The notes under the pieces were generated by a model. That model saw only the letters and a program-made list of their open reading frames with translations. It ran no database searches and was not told where the DNA came from. Source: Bradyrhizobium sp. SRL28 (lineage in GTDB: Bacteria; Pseudomonadota; Alphaproteobacteria; Rhizobiales; Xanthobacteraceae). From it: 64,000 nucleotides of DNA. A program made the translations under genes and the position numbers. Shown in pieces: positions 9,178 to 21,971 of this stretch (the first letter of the stretch is position 1; the number at the start of each line of letters is the position of its first letter). The stretch spans positions 1-64,000 of the forward strand of contig NZ_JAHEAG010000025.1 of NCBI RefSeq assembly GCF_018596315.1, given 5' to 3'.

Positions 9178-11246
9178 GCTGCCCCCGCAAAGGCAAGAAC
9201 CGAGCGCGGCGGCGCTTTGGTTTCAGAGCCCGACGCGAAGGCGGCGGCCGTCTGTGCTTCCGTGGTGTTCAGCACCTGCTGCCAGTTCTTGTATTCGGTC
9301 ATCCTGGGCAACGTGAAAGCGATCTCTTCGGGCGCGGCGTTCAGCACGATAAAGATCGGTGCCTGCCCTTGTTCCATCGGCGCGAGCACATAGGCCAGGA
9401 ATCGGCCTTCCGGAAAATTCCAGTCGGCTTCCTTCATTTCCTCGGCCGCCGGCGTCAGCCAGAGCACGCCATAGGAGCCATCCTTGCGCCGCCCATCGAG
9501 CCAGCGCTGACTGCGGAGCTGGGCGAAGCGCCTGCGCAGGGCGGTCATGTGGCCGACGAAATCGGTGAGGTCGTCGCCCTGCTTGCCGAGATTGTCCCAG
9601 CTCACCCAGCCGGTCTCGTTGTCCTGGCAATAGGCGTTGTTGTTGCCGTTCTGCGAATTGCCGACCTCGTCGCCGGCCAGCATCAGCGGCGTTCCGAGCG
9701 CGAGGAACAGGCAGGCGAGCTGGTTCTTGCGCAGCTGCCGGCGCAGCGCAACGATCGCCGCGTCGCTGGTCGGGCCTTCGTGGCCGCAATTGTTGCTGTG
9801 GTTGTCGTTGGAGCCGTCGCGATTGTCCTCGCCGTTGGCCTCGTTGTGCTTCTCGTTATAGCTGAAGAGGTCGGCCAGCGTGAAACCGTCATGGACGGTG
9901 ATGTGATTGACGCCGGCGCGGGTCGCGCGGTTGTCGTGATGGAACAGGTCGGATGAGGCAGTCATGCGGCGCGATACTTCGCCGATCAAGCTGCCTTCGC
10001 CGCTCCAGTAACGCCGCATCGCGCTGCGATAACGGTCGTTCCATTCCGACCATTGCGAGGGAAACGCGCCGACCTGATAGCCGCCCATGCCGAGGTCCCA
10101 CGGTTCGGCAACCAGCTTGACGGTTGCCAACACAGGGTCCTGCCGCACCGCGGTCAGAAACGACGAGTTGCGGTCGAAGCCGTTCGGCGTCCGCGCCAGC
10201 GTGGTGGCGAGGTCGAAGCGGAAGCCATCGACGTGACAGACCTCGACCCAGTAGCGCAGCGAGTCCATCACCATCTGCAGCACGCGCGGATGGGTGAGGT
10301 TGACCGAGCTGCCGCAGCCGGTGAAGTCGTCATAGTAGCGCGGATTGTCCTTGCTGAGCCAGTAATAGGACGCGTTGTCGATGCCGCGGAAACTCAGCGT
10401 CGGGCCGAGATGGTTGCCCTCGGCGGTGTGGTTATAGACCACGTCGAGCATCACCTCGATGCCGGCGTCGTGCAGCCGCGCCACCGTGGTGCGGAACGCG
10501 TCGAGCGCATTGTCCTGCGCATAGCGCGGCTCCGGCGCGAAGAACGCCAGCGTGTTGTAGCCCCAGTAGTTCGCAAGCTTCCGCTCGATCAGCACCCGGT
10601 CGTCGATCAGCCCGTGGATCGGCAGCAATTCGATGGTGGTGACGCCGAGCCGCTTGAGATGGTCAATCATTGCCGGCGAGCACAGCCCGCCATAGGTGCC
10701 ACGCCAGCCGGGCGCGACGTCGCCCCGCTTTTGCGTCAGGCCCTTGACGTGGGCCTCGTAGATGATGGTGTCTTCCCAGGCGATGTTCGGCCGTATCTCG
10801 CGGCGGCCCCAGTTGAAGGTCTCGTCGACCACGACCGCCTTCGGCATGCCGCGGGCATTGTCGCGGCGGTCAAAGGAAAGATCCTCGCGTGCGCTGCCGG
10901 TGCGATAGCCGAAATGCGCGTCGCTCCACACCAGCCGGCCGGCGATCCGCTTGGCATAGGGATCGAGCAGCAGCTTGTTGGCGTTGAAGCGGTGGCCGCG
11001 CTCGGGCGCATAGGGGCCGTGGACGCGATAGCCATAGAGCTGTCCGGGCGAGACGTCGTTGAGATAGCCGTGCCAGACGTCCTCGTTGCGCTCGGGCAGT
11101 TCGATCCGCTCGAGTTCGCGCCGGCCCTGGCCGTCGAACAGGCAAAGCTCGACCTTCTCCGCATTGGCCGAGAACAGCGCAAAGTTGGTGCCCCTTCCGT
11201 CCCAGCTTGCACCTAAGCGGGCGGGGCTTCCCGCGGATAATCGCAT
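9174..11246 (-). CDS. glgX: Glycogen debranching enzyme GlgX/TreX (isoamylase type)
   Basis: GH13 debranching enzyme (690 aa) that cleaves alpha-1,6 branches of glycogen, supplying linear chains for TreY/TreZ and MalQ. It shows a CBM48-like N-terminus (residues 10-100, YGYRVHGPYAPERGHRFN), EVMLDVVYNHTAEGN, the nucleophile in DGFRFDLATTL, the acid/base in LVAEPWD and the HDGFTLADL region. It is 3 bases from glgB and overlaps treZ, so it is central in the operon. Placement beside treYZ suggests a role in trehalose synthesis from glycogen. Confidence 0.95.
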   Translation of the reverse strand: MRLSAGSPARLGASWDGRGTNFALFSANAEKVELCLFDGQGRRELERIELPERNEDVWHGYLNDVSPGQLYGYRVHGPYAPERGHRFNANKLLLDPYAKRIAGRLVWSDAHFGYRTGSAREDLSFDRRDNARGMPKAVVVDETFNWGRREIRPNIAWEDTIIYEAHVKGLTQKRGDVAPGWRGTYGGLCSPAMIDHLKRLGVTTIELLPIHGLIDDRVLIERKLANYWGYNTLAFFAPEPRYAQDNALDAFRTTVARLHDAGIEVMLDVVYNHTAEGNHLGPTLSFRGIDNASYYWLSKDNPRYYDDFTGCGSSVNLTHPRVLQMVMDSLRYWVEVCHVDGFRFDLATTLARTPNGFDRNSSFLTAVRQDPVLATVKLVAEPWDLGMGGYQVGAFPSQWSEWNDRYRSAMRRYWSGEGSLIGEVSRRMTASSDLFHHDNRATRAGVNHITVHDGFTLADLFSYNEKHNEANGEDNRDGSNDNHSNNCGHEGPTSDAAIVALRRQLRKNQLACLFLALGTPLMLAGDEVGNSQNGNNNAYCQDNETGWVSWDNLGKQGDDLTDFVGHMTALRRRFAQLRSQRWLDGRRKDGSYGVLWLTPAAEEMKEADWNFPEGRFLAYVLAPMEQGQAPIFIVLNAAPEEIAFTLPRMTEYKNWQQVLNTTEAQTAAAFASGSETKAPPRSVLAFAGAA

Positions 11247-11249
11247 GCG

Positions 11250-13393
<2,144 letters not shown>

Positions 13394-13397
<4 letters not shown>

Positions 13398-16300
13398 GAG
13401 GCCTCGAAGGTCGGTTGTGACAACATTCTGATGATCCCGGTCAGCGGCACGCGCAGCCATTCCGGCCGATACAACAATTCGTGTTCGATTTCGTTCAGGG
13501 CCTTCTCGAGCAGGAAGAAGGTCAGTATGCCCTCGGCGGCTCTGGATTCGGTGGGCCACAGCCGTTGATCGGTCATGGCTTCGCTGTAGGCGGCGAAAAA
13601 TGCGACGGTCGCCCGGTCGCGCCATTCGCCAAGCGCCGCGCCGAGCTTGCCATGCTCATCGTGGGCTACTTTGAGCGCGCGCTCAAGGGCAGCAGTTGCC
13701 GAATAATCGATCGAGCGGATCAGGCTGGCGACGTCGCGCGCCGCGGGTGCCTTGCGCCGGCGTTCGGCGATGGTGCGCCGCGGAGCGCCTTCGAAGTCGA
13801 CGATGAAGATATCGTCCTTGACGATCAGCAACTGGCTGAGATCGAGGTCGCCATGGCAGCGGATGTTGGCGGCGTCGAGCTCGCGCGGCAGCAGCCTTTC
13901 GAGCCGGTCGGGCAGGGTTGGTTGCAATGCCAGCACCTGGTCAGCCAGCGCCCGGTCGGCTTCCTTCAGCGTGTCGCGCCGCTGCCGGAGCGCATCGAAA
14001 ACGCGCCCGGCGCAGAGCATCAGATCGTCGATCCAGCGCTGCACGTCGTCGCGGCCGGTTGGCTCCGGCGCGAATTCAGAAAGCTCGCTGTTACCGGCGA
14101 GTGCAACATGCAGCTCGGCCACGCGCCGCCCCGCCTGCGACATGTAACGCAGATAGGGGATCTCTTCCTCGCGCTCGCCGGGGTGAATGCTCGCCGCCAG
14201 CAGGCGCTGCTCCTCGACGAAGCGATCGAGATAGCCCGCGCTCAGGGTCCAGAGGTCGCCTTGATTGGCAACGAAGGCGTGAACGACACCGACCGCGCTC
14301 TTTTCATTGCCCTCGACCAGTTCGACGCTGCCGAGCAACGCCGGGGTGTTGGGGAAGTTTGCGACGTCGGTCAGGAAGCGTCCCATCTCGATTTCGGGAT
14401 TGGGGCCGGCCTGAAGCGTCCGGTAGATCTTGACGACATAGTCGTTGTCCACCAGGGCGGTGCTGCGAGGCTGCTCGGAGTCGACGGTGCGGATGTGCTC
14501 GGGCTGCCGGATCGGCTTGTCGCTGAAGCGGTTGGTTGGCCGGAATTCGAGCCGCAAGCCCTGTTCGCTCTCGTCGACCGTCAGCGATTGCTGCAGATTG
14601 CGCAACAGCAACGAGATGAAGATCTGGTCGGTGGCGACGTCGAGCAGGGTGCCCTCGCGGGCTCCTTGCCGAACGGCGGCCAGCGCATGCGGGTTATAGC
14701 GCTCGCGGTCGAAGCGCACCCATTCGATCTGCATCGGCAGCAGGTAGCGCGTCGTGATACCGCGCTGCGTCGTTTCAAAAAAGGCGAGCCATGGCCGGTT
14801 GTCGCCGATGTCGCAGAACGGAATGGCCGAAGTCAGGGTCGGACGGATCGCCTTGGGCGATCGTTCCGGATACCAGCGGCTGCGCGCCAGATGTCCCGGC
14901 AGCACGTCGCGCTCGAACACGCCGCGTTCGCGCGCCAGCGACACCCAGGTCGCGTTCAACGGCACGACAAGCGTTTCGAACTCGGGCACGGCGCGCTGCA
15001 CCACCGGCGCCGACTTGTCACGCTCCTGCAGCTCGAACCAGTAGAAGCCGTAAGGCGCCAGTGTGATCATGTAGGGCACTTCGCCGATCGGCGGGAAGCG
15101 GGTACGGCCGAGCATTTCCAGCGGGACGCGGTCCTTGAAGGCGGAAAGGTCGAGTTCGGTCGCCTGCGCCGATCGCGACAGATTGGCGACGCACAGGATG
15201 ACTTCGCCCTGGTACTGGCGCACATAGCACAGCACCGAGCGGTTCTCCGGGCGGATGAACGTCATGGTGCCGCGGCCGAACGCGAGCGTGGATTTGCGGA
15301 CCGCGATCAGCCGCTTGGTGGCCGAGAGCAGCGAGGACAGGCTGCGCGACTGCGCCTCGACATTGACCGCTTCATAACCGTAGACGGGGTCCATGATGGT
15401 CGGCGCGTAAAGCCGCGCGGGGTCGGCGCGGGAGAAGCCGCCATTGCGGTCCGGCGTCCACTGCATCGGCGTGCGGACGCCGTTGCGGTCGCCGAGATAG
15501 ATGTTGTCGCCCATGCCGATCTCGTCGCCGTAATAGATGATCGGCGTTCCCGGGAACGACAGCAGCAGCGAGTTCATCAATTCGATCTTGCGTCGGTCAT
15601 TGTCCATCAGCGGCGCCAGCCGGCGGCGGATGCCGACATTGATGCGGGCGCGCGGATCGTTGGCGTAGGTCGACCACAGATAGTCGCGCTCGACGTCGGT
15701 GACCATTTCCAGCGTCAGCTCGTCGTGGTTGCGCAGGAACAGCGCCCACTGGCAGTTGCCGGGGATGTCAGGCGTCTGGCGCAGGATGTCGGTGATGGGG
15801 AAGCGGTCCTCCTGCGCGATCGCCATGTAGATGCGCGGCATCAGCGGGAAATGATAGGCCATGTGGCATTCGTCGCCGCGGCCGAAATATTCCTGCACGT
15901 CCTCCGGCCATTGATTGGCTTCGGCGAGCAGCACCTTGCCTTTGGCGTAATTGTCGAGCTCGCGGCGCAGCCCTCTGATGATCGCATGCGTTTCGGGCAG
16001 GTTCTCGTTGTTGGTGCCGTCGCGCTCGCACAGATAGGGGATGGCGTCGAGGCGGAAACCGTCGACGCCGGTGTCGAGCCAGCGCTTCATCACCTGCACC
16101 AGCGCGCTCACCACGCGCGGATTGTCGAAATTGAGGTCGGGCTGGTGCGAGAAGAAGCGGTGCCAGTAGAACTGGCCGGCTTCCGGATCCCAGGTCCAGT
16201 TCGATTTCTCGGTATCGGTGAAGATGATCCGCGTGCCCGGATATTTCTGGTCGGTGTCGCTCCAGACATACCAGTTGCGGGCAGAGGAATTCGGGTCCGA

Positions 16301-16912
16301 GCGGCGGGCGCGTTTGAACCAGTCGTGCTGATCGGAGGTGTGGTTGATGACGAGCTCGGTGATGACCCGCAAGCCCCGCTTCTTGGCTTCCTGGATGAAG
16401 CGGCGGAAATCCTTCATCGTCCCGAAATCGGGATTGATGTCGCCATAATCGGCGATGTCGTAGCCGTCGTCGCGGCCGGGGGAGGGGTAGAACGGCAACA
16501 GCCACAGCGTGGTGACGCCGAGGTCCTGCAGATACCCCAGTTTCTCGGTCAGCCCGGCAAAGTCGCCGATGCCGTCATTGTTGCTGTCGGCGAAGGCCTT
16601 GACGTGGAGCTGGTAGATGATCGCATCCTTGTACCAGAGCTCGTCGGTGACGGCGTCCACGGCTGGCACCCCCTTTGCTTCGGCTACAAGGCTGCCATCC
16701 GGATTCAGCGGATAGGCGCCGTCGATAGGAAGGGAGACGCCGGCGTTAGAGCTCTCGGCGGTTTGCGCTTTTTTGTTCACGGTGATGCCACTGCCATGGA
16801 AATGACGTGCCCGTTTCGTTTCAGAAACGGGAGACGTTCCGAACTGAGATAGAAAGCCGCTCGACTCGCTTTGGTTCCCCTGGAACCGTTGATGGGCCCG
16901 AGCGTTAGACAC
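13394..16912 (-). CDS. treS: Trehalose synthase/maltokinase fusion
   Basis: A 1172-residue fusion. Residues about 90-640 are the GH13 trehalose synthase that interconverts maltose and trehalose, with nucleophile Asp289 in DGFRLDAIPYL, acid/base Glu in LLAEANQW and LRNHDELTLE. Residues about 660-1150 are a maltokinase, with the phosphotransferase signature CHGDLDLSQLL and DFEG near residues 1018-1045. The kinase forms maltose 1-phosphate, the donor for GlgE in glucan synthesis. No glgE lies in this window. The GTG start follows a strong GGAAGGAG. The first 50 residues are low-complexity and unlike the fold. It is the first gene of the glucan operon. Confidence 0.95.
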
Positions 16913-16984
16913 CGTCTATCTCCTTCCCGTAATTAGACAATTTCGCGACATCCGTTTGATGTTTGCGTGCAAAGTACGTGCCGA

Positions 16985-18934
16985 ATGGACCTTTTTGCTC
17001 AAGCCAAAGCCCAGGGAATCCAGACCGAGTTCCTGGACGGCCAGGGTCACCGCCGTGTGACAGACGCCGCCGCGCTCAAAATCATCCTGGATGCCTTGCC
17101 GCCGCAGGCCCCGGGACCGCTGATCGGCCACCCCGTCGTGGTCCGCTCCGGCCGGCCGTCGCGAACCGAACTCCCGGCCACGGCCAGGCTTCCGGTGGAG
17201 TGGAAAATCGTTGCGGACTCAGGGCTTATCGCCAAGGGCGAGAGCTCGGATCACGCCATCGACTGGCCCAAGGACCTGCCGCCCGGCGTCTACCGGCTTC
17301 AGGTGAGCGACGCCACGACCGCCGAGGACGTGCCGCTGATTTCGGCGCCGGAACGGGCGTTTGGCGGCGAGTTCGACCGTTGCTGGCTGCTCGCGGTCCA
17401 GCTTTACGGCGTCCGCTCCGCGCGCAACTGGGGCATGGGCGACTTCACCGATCTCGCCAGCCTGATCGAACTCGCCGATCATCTCGGCGCCGACGGCATC
17501 GGCCTCAATCCGCTGCATGCCCTGTTCGACGACCGCCCGGGCGATTGCAGCCCCTATTCGCCGAACAGCCGACTGTTTCTCAACGCGCTCTATATCGACG
17601 TCGAGAAGCTTCCCGAATTTCAGCCCGATTCCGAAACCAGCGAGGCGCTGGCGCCGTTGCGGGCAGGCGATGTCGTCGATTATGTCGGCGTCGCCGGTCT
17701 GAAGTGGCGGGCGCTCCGCAGGGCCTTTGCCGCTTTCAAGGCCAACGCCAAGCCGGGCCGCCAGCAGGATTTTGACAAATTCCGCGCCGAGCGCGGCTCC
17801 CTGCTGTCGCACTTTGCCTGCTTCGAGGTGCTGCGGCACAAATTCGGCAAGCCGTGGTGGGAATGGCCGGAAGCGTGGCGGCAACCGGACGATGCCAGAT
17901 GCGCTGCCCTGCGCCAGGGCGAGGACGCCAACGAGATCGAGTTCGTCGAATTCGTGCAATGGACCGCCGACCGGCAGTTGGGGGCCGCGGCCGATCTGGC
18001 GAAGCAGCTCGGCATGAAGGTCGGGCTCTATCTCGACGTCGCGGTCGGCGTGCAGGCCGACGGGTTCGATGCCTGGAACGAGCAGGTGGCGATATCCCGC
18101 CATCTCGGCGTCGGCGCGCCGCCCGATCCGCTCAACACTGCCGGCCAGACCTGGGGCCTCGCCGGCTTCAATGCCGTTGGCCTCGAACTCGAGTCCTTTG
18201 CGCCGTACCGCGACATGCTGCGCGCCGCGATGCGCCACGCCGGCGCCATCCGTCTCGACCATGTGCTCGGGCTGAAGCGGCTCTATCTGGTGCCGCAAGG
18301 CTTCAGCGCACGCGACGGCGTCTACGTCCAGATGCCGTTCGAGGCGCTGCTGGCGGTGACCGCGCAGGAAAGCGTTGCGAACCGCTGTGTCGTGATCGGC
18401 GAAGATCTCGGCACCGTGCCGGAAGGCTTTCGCGATCAGATCGCCGACTGGGGCATCTGGTCGTATCTCGTGATGATGTTCGAGCGCGACGACGCCGGCT
18501 CGTTCCGCCATATCGACCACTATTTGACCAATGCGCTCGTCACCTTCAACACCCACGATCTCTCGACCTATGCCGGCTGGCGTTCGTTCGGCGATCTCAA
18601 GCTGAAGCGCGCGCTCGGCATCGATCCGGGCGAAACCGACGATGCGCGCTGGCATGCGCTGGCGATGCTGGACGACGTGCTGCGCCAGCACACCATCGAC
18701 CGCAACGATCTCTATTCGGTGGCGAATTTTCTGGCGCGCACCAGGTCGCGGCTGCTCGCGGTCTCGCTGGAGGATCTGCTCGGGGTGGTGGACCAGCCCA
18801 ATATTCCCGGCACCGTCAATGAGCATCCGAACTGGCGGCGGCGGCTTCCGGTGCCGATCGAGGAAATGACAGCCACGGTCGACGTCGCCGCGCTCAAGGC
18901 GGCAACCCATGAGCGGTCGCGCGCCGCGATTTGA
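16985..18934 (+). CDS. malQ: 4-alpha-glucanotransferase
   Basis: GH77 amylomaltase (about 649 aa) that disproportionates malto-oligosaccharides. Visible motifs include SARNWGMGDFTDL, SPYSPNSRLFLN, AIRLDHVLGLKRL (nucleophile), VIGEDLGTVP (acid/base) and FNTHDLSTYAGW. The ATG at 16985 begins MDLFAQAKAQGIQ as in relatives; a GTG at 16967 in the same frame is an alternative. It is divergent from the treS operon, with about 70 bases between them that must hold both promoters. Confidence 0.93.
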   Translation: MDLFAQAKAQGIQTEFLDGQGHRRVTDAAALKIILDALPPQAPGPLIGHPVVVRSGRPSRTELPATARLPVEWKIVADSGLIAKGESSDHAIDWPKDLPPGVYRLQVSDATTAEDVPLISAPERAFGGEFDRCWLLAVQLYGVRSARNWGMGDFTDLASLIELADHLGADGIGLNPLHALFDDRPGDCSPYSPNSRLFLNALYIDVEKLPEFQPDSETSEALAPLRAGDVVDYVGVAGLKWRALRRAFAAFKANAKPGRQQDFDKFRAERGSLLSHFACFEVLRHKFGKPWWEWPEAWRQPDDARCAALRQGEDANEIEFVEFVQWTADRQLGAAADLAKQLGMKVGLYLDVAVGVQADGFDAWNEQVAISRHLGVGAPPDPLNTAGQTWGLAGFNAVGLELESFAPYRDMLRAAMRHAGAIRLDHVLGLKRLYLVPQGFSARDGVYVQMPFEALLAVTAQESVANRCVVIGEDLGTVPEGFRDQIADWGIWSYLVMMFERDDAGSFRHIDHYLTNALVTFNTHDLSTYAGWRSFGDLKLKRALGIDPGETDDARWHALAMLDDVLRQHTIDRNDLYSVANFLARTRSRLLAVSLEDLLGVVDQPNIPGTVNEHPNWRRRLPVPIEEMTATVDVAALKAATHERSRAAI

Positions 18935-18951
18935 TCAGGCGGTGAAACACT

Positions 18952-20751
18952 TTGCCGTGCCGTATCGAAGACTATGGGCTGATTGGCGATTGCGAAACCG
19001 CGGCGCTGGTCGGCCGGAACGGATCGATCGACTGGCTGTGCTGGCCGGCCTTCGATTCCGACGCCTGCTTTGCAGCCCTTCTCGGCACCGAGAAGCATGG
19101 CCGCTGGCTGATCGCGCCGGTGGGGGAAGTTACCGGCACCTCGCGCCGCTATTGGGATGACACCCTGATCCTTCAGACCCGGTTCGAGACGGCTGACGGC
19201 GCGGTCGACCTGATCGATTTCATGCCGCCGCGCGGCAACGCCTCCGACGTGGTGCGGCTGGTGCGCGGCGTTCGCGGCCGGGTCAAGATGCACATGCAAC
19301 TGGTGATCCGCTTCGGCTTCGGCACCGATATTCCCTGGGTCAAGAAAAGCGAGGACGGTTCCGCGCTGCTCGCGATCTGCGGGCAGGACATGACGGTGTT
19401 GCGGACGCCGGTCGAGACCCGTGGCGAGGACCTGACGACGGTCGCCGATTTCGAGGTCGGCGAGGGCGACACCGTTCCCTTCGTGCTCACCTACGGCCCC
19501 TCGCACCTGCCCGTGCCCAAGCCAATCGATCCTGCCTATGCGTTGCAGGACACCGAAGCGTTCTGGACCGAATGGTGCAGTCGCTGCACTTATGAGGGCG
19601 AGTACCGCGACCTCGTGATGCGCTCTTTGATCACGCTGAAGGCGCAGACTTACGCCCCGACCGGCGGCATCGTCGCCGCGCCAACGACCTCGCTGCCGGA
19701 AAAGCTCGGTGGCGCCAGAAATTGGGATTATCGCTTCTGCTGGCTGCGCGACGCCACCTTCACGCTGCTGGCGCTGATGAACTCCGGCTACAAGGAGGAA
19801 GCCGCTGCCTGGCACCGCTGGTTGTTGCGGGCGGCGGCGGGTTCTCCCGCCAACATGCAGATCATGTACGGCATCATGGGTCAGCGGCGCCTGCTGGAAT
19901 GGGAAGCGACATGGCTGCCCGGCTACGAAGGCGCAAAGCCGGTGCGGGTCGGCAACGCCGCGCACGCACAGCTGCAGCTCGACGTTTACGGCGAACTGAT
20001 CGACGCCTTTCACCAGTGGCGCGTGGCAAAACTCGAAATGGATGAAACGAGCTGGGCGATGGAATGCGCCGTGCTGCAGCACCTCGCCGGGCAATGGGAC
20101 AAGCCCGATCACGGCATCTGGGAGCGCCGCGGCGATGGCAAGCACTATGTCTCGTCGAAGGTGATGACCTGGGTCGCGTTTGACCGCGGCATCAAGAGCG
20201 CCGAGACGTTCGGCTTCAAGGCGCCGCTCGAGAAGTGGCGCGCGCTGCGCGACGCTATTCATCTCGACGTCTGCGCAAGAGGATTTGATCCCGAACTGAA
20301 CTCGTTCGTCGAGTCCTACGGCTCGAAGATGCTCGATGCCAGCATCCTGTTGCTGCCGTCGGTGGGATTCCTGCCGCCGGAAGACCCGCGCGTGCGCGGC
20401 ACGTTGGTCGCGGTCGAACGGCATCTGATGCGCGACGGTTTTGTGCTGCGGCACGATCCCCGCGAAGTGGAGCAGCAGCCGGCCGAAGGCGCGTTCTTGG
20501 CCTGCACGCTATGGCTGGCGGATGCCTATGTGCTGGCGGGCGAGTTTGGCAAGGCGCAGGAGCTGTTTACCCGCGTGGTCGCGATCGTCAACGATCTCGG
20601 CCTCTTGGCCGAAGAATACGATACGGCTGCCTGCCGCCAGACCGGCAACTTCCCGCAAGCGCTGACGCACATCGCGCTGATCAACACCGCGCATAATCTT
20701 TGCGCGGCCAAGCAGTCGACCGAGAAGCCGGCGATGCAGCGATCGAAATAG
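18952..20751 (+). CDS. GH15 glucoamylase/trehalase-like protein, 5' end possibly frameshifted
   Basis: A roughly 599-residue GH15 protein, likely releasing glucose from alpha-glucan ends or hydrolysing trehalose; substrate cannot be read from sequence. It has IEDYGLIGDCETAALVG and GSIDWLCWPAFDS near the N-terminus, NWDYRFCWLRDATF in the middle, and EEYDTAACRQTGNFPQALTH at the end. The only in-frame start is a TTG with no clear ribosome site, just after an in-frame stop at 18943. The other frame, from ATG 18909 overlapping the malQ stop, reads MSGRAPRFDQAVKHFAVP and would join this protein well with a one- or two-base shift near 18955. A real frameshift or a sequence error is therefore likely. 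Confidence 0.85.
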   Translation: MPCRIEDYGLIGDCETAALVGRNGSIDWLCWPAFDSDACFAALLGTEKHGRWLIAPVGEVTGTSRRYWDDTLILQTRFETADGAVDLIDFMPPRGNASDVVRLVRGVRGRVKMHMQLVIRFGFGTDIPWVKKSEDGSALLAICGQDMTVLRTPVETRGEDLTTVADFEVGEGDTVPFVLTYGPSHLPVPKPIDPAYALQDTEAFWTEWCSRCTYEGEYRDLVMRSLITLKAQTYAPTGGIVAAPTTSLPEKLGGARNWDYRFCWLRDATFTLLALMNSGYKEEAAAWHRWLLRAAAGSPANMQIMYGIMGQRRLLEWEATWLPGYEGAKPVRVGNAAHAQLQLDVYGELIDAFHQWRVAKLEMDETSWAMECAVLQHLAGQWDKPDHGIWERRGDGKHYVSSKVMTWVAFDRGIKSAETFGFKAPLEKWRALRDAIHLDVCARGFDPELNSFVESYGSKMLDASILLLPSVGFLPPEDPRVRGTLVAVERHLMRDGFVLRHDPREVEQQPAEGAFLACTLWLADAYVLAGEFGKAQELFTRVVAIVNDLGLLAEEYDTAACRQTGNFPQALTHIALINTAHNLCAAKQSTEKPAMQRSK

Positions 20752-20760
20752 CTCTCTCCA

Positions 20761-20841
20761 CGTCATTGCGAGCGAAGCGAGGCAATCCATTGTCGCCTCG
20801 TGCGCGAAAAGATGGATTGCTTCGCTGCGCTCGCAATGACG
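20761..20841. repeat. Palindromic repeat family A, copy 2
   Basis: CGTCATTGCGAGCGAAGCGA with GCAATCCAT forms the left arm and ATGGATTGCtTCGCTgCGCTCGCAATGACG the right. It sits 10 bases after the GH15 stop and could function as its terminator. The rest of the 20752-21167 gap holds this element, the family C element at 21065-21158 and about 220 bases in which nothing coding is apparent. Confidence 0.75.
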
Positions 20842-21064
20842 GGCTACGAGTCCCGGCCGGCCAACCAAGTCGCGCGAGCCGGCATCCGTCTTCGCCGCGG
20901 CAGGCCCGGGCTGGGGTGAACCTGCCTTCATGGGAGGATACGGCGGTCGGACACCGGCTCGCGCTTGCCGATCGTGCTCGGATTCGCCGCGCAAAGACTT
21001 TGAGAATTCCTCGATTTATCCTTCAGGCACGCTTGATAAGACAGAGCGAATCCGTAGCGAATTC

Positions 21065-21158
21065 GTAGGGTGGGCAAAGGAGCGACAGCGACGTGCCCAC
21101 CATTTCACGCTCGCTCGTGATGGTGGGCACGGCGCTTACGCGCCTTTGCCCACCCTAC
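21065..21158. repeat. Inverted repeat family C, copy 2
   Basis: The same terminal arms (GTAGGGTGGGCAAAG / CTTTGCCCACCCTAC) and inner GTGCCCACCAT/ATGGTGGGCAC pairs as at 3806-3898, but with a diverged loop. It is ten bases downstream of the HAD phosphatase stop codon, between convergent genes. Confidence 0.75.
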
Positions 21159-21167
21159 GGACTGCGC

Positions 21168-21971
21168 CTATCCGAGCTGCAGCACCGTCTCGATTGCAGC
21201 GGCAAATCCGTCGCGCTCGTTGCTGTCGGTCACATGCGTCGCGTGCTGCTTGATGCCGTCGGCCGCATTGCCCATCGCAAACGAAACACCGCTCCTGGCA
21301 AACATCGGAAGATCGTTCTCCATGTCGCCGATGGTTGCCACCGCCGCGGCCGGAATGCCGAGCCGCCTGGTCATCGTGTCCACGAAGGTGCCTTTGTCGT
21401 GACCGGGCGGCGTGACGTCGAGATAATAGGTCTGCGAGCGGACCGCGGTGGCTTCCCGGCCGACGGCTTCCCGCATCGCCGCCTCGCAACGCTGCAGCAG
21501 CGCCGCGTCCGAGCTGGCGCCGACGATCTTGCAGGCTTCTCCCAGATGCGGCGTGAAATCCGGGATGATGGTCGGATCGGCCTTGATCGCGCGCTTTTCG
21601 TGCGGAACGTATTCGCCGTCGGGATTGCGCGTGTACCAGCGCTCGTTGCTGAACAGCCAGATATCGACGCCGAACGCATTGAGCACGTCGAGGCTGCGCT
21701 GCGCGACGGCAGGCGGGATCAGATGCTGCTCGATCGGCTTGAGCCCGGCGTCGACGATCGAACTGCCGTTGAAGGCACCGACGGGAAGCGTGATCGCAAG
21801 CGGCTCGATCAGAAAGCCCATGCCGATGGTCGGCCGGCTGGACACGATGGTGAAGCCGATGCCGGCCGCATGCAGCTTGCACACGGCTGCCTTTGCGGCA
21901 TCGGTCAAAACTTTGTCCTTCGTCAACAGGGTGCCGTCGACGTCGGAAACAACAAGCGCAATACGGGTCAT
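21168..21971 (-). CDS. HAD-superfamily (Cof-type, class IIB) sugar phosphatase-like hydrolase
   Basis: A 267-residue cytoplasmic phosphatase. It has the HAD motif I VVSDVDGTLL (nucleophile Asp and the Asp+2), motif II in FTIVSSRP and motif IV IGDMENDLPMF. The cap between them fits the C2B type. The substrate is probably a sugar phosphate given its neighbours gntK, pgl, zwf and gnd, but this is inference. The start codon overlaps the gntK stop by four bases. Confidence 0.85.
   Translation of the reverse strand: MTRIALVVSDVDGTLLTKDKVLTDAAKAAVCKLHAAGIGFTIVSSRPTIGMGFLIEPLAITLPVGAFNGSSIVDAGLKPIEQHLIPPAVAQRSLDVLNAFGVDIWLFSNERWYTRNPDGEYVPHEKRAIKADPTIIPDFTPHLGEACKIVGASSDAALLQRCEAAMREAVGREATAVRSQTYYLDVTPPGHDKGTFVDTMTRRLGIPAAAVATIGDMENDLPMFARSGVSFAMGNAADGIKQHATHVTDSNERDGFAAAIETVLQLG

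Noticed and set aside
13481..16852. A 1123-codon open frame on the plus strand opposite treS
   Set aside because: It is the mirror of treS in high-GC codon use. Its product has no recognisable domain, while the minus strand encodes complete TreS and maltokinase motifs.
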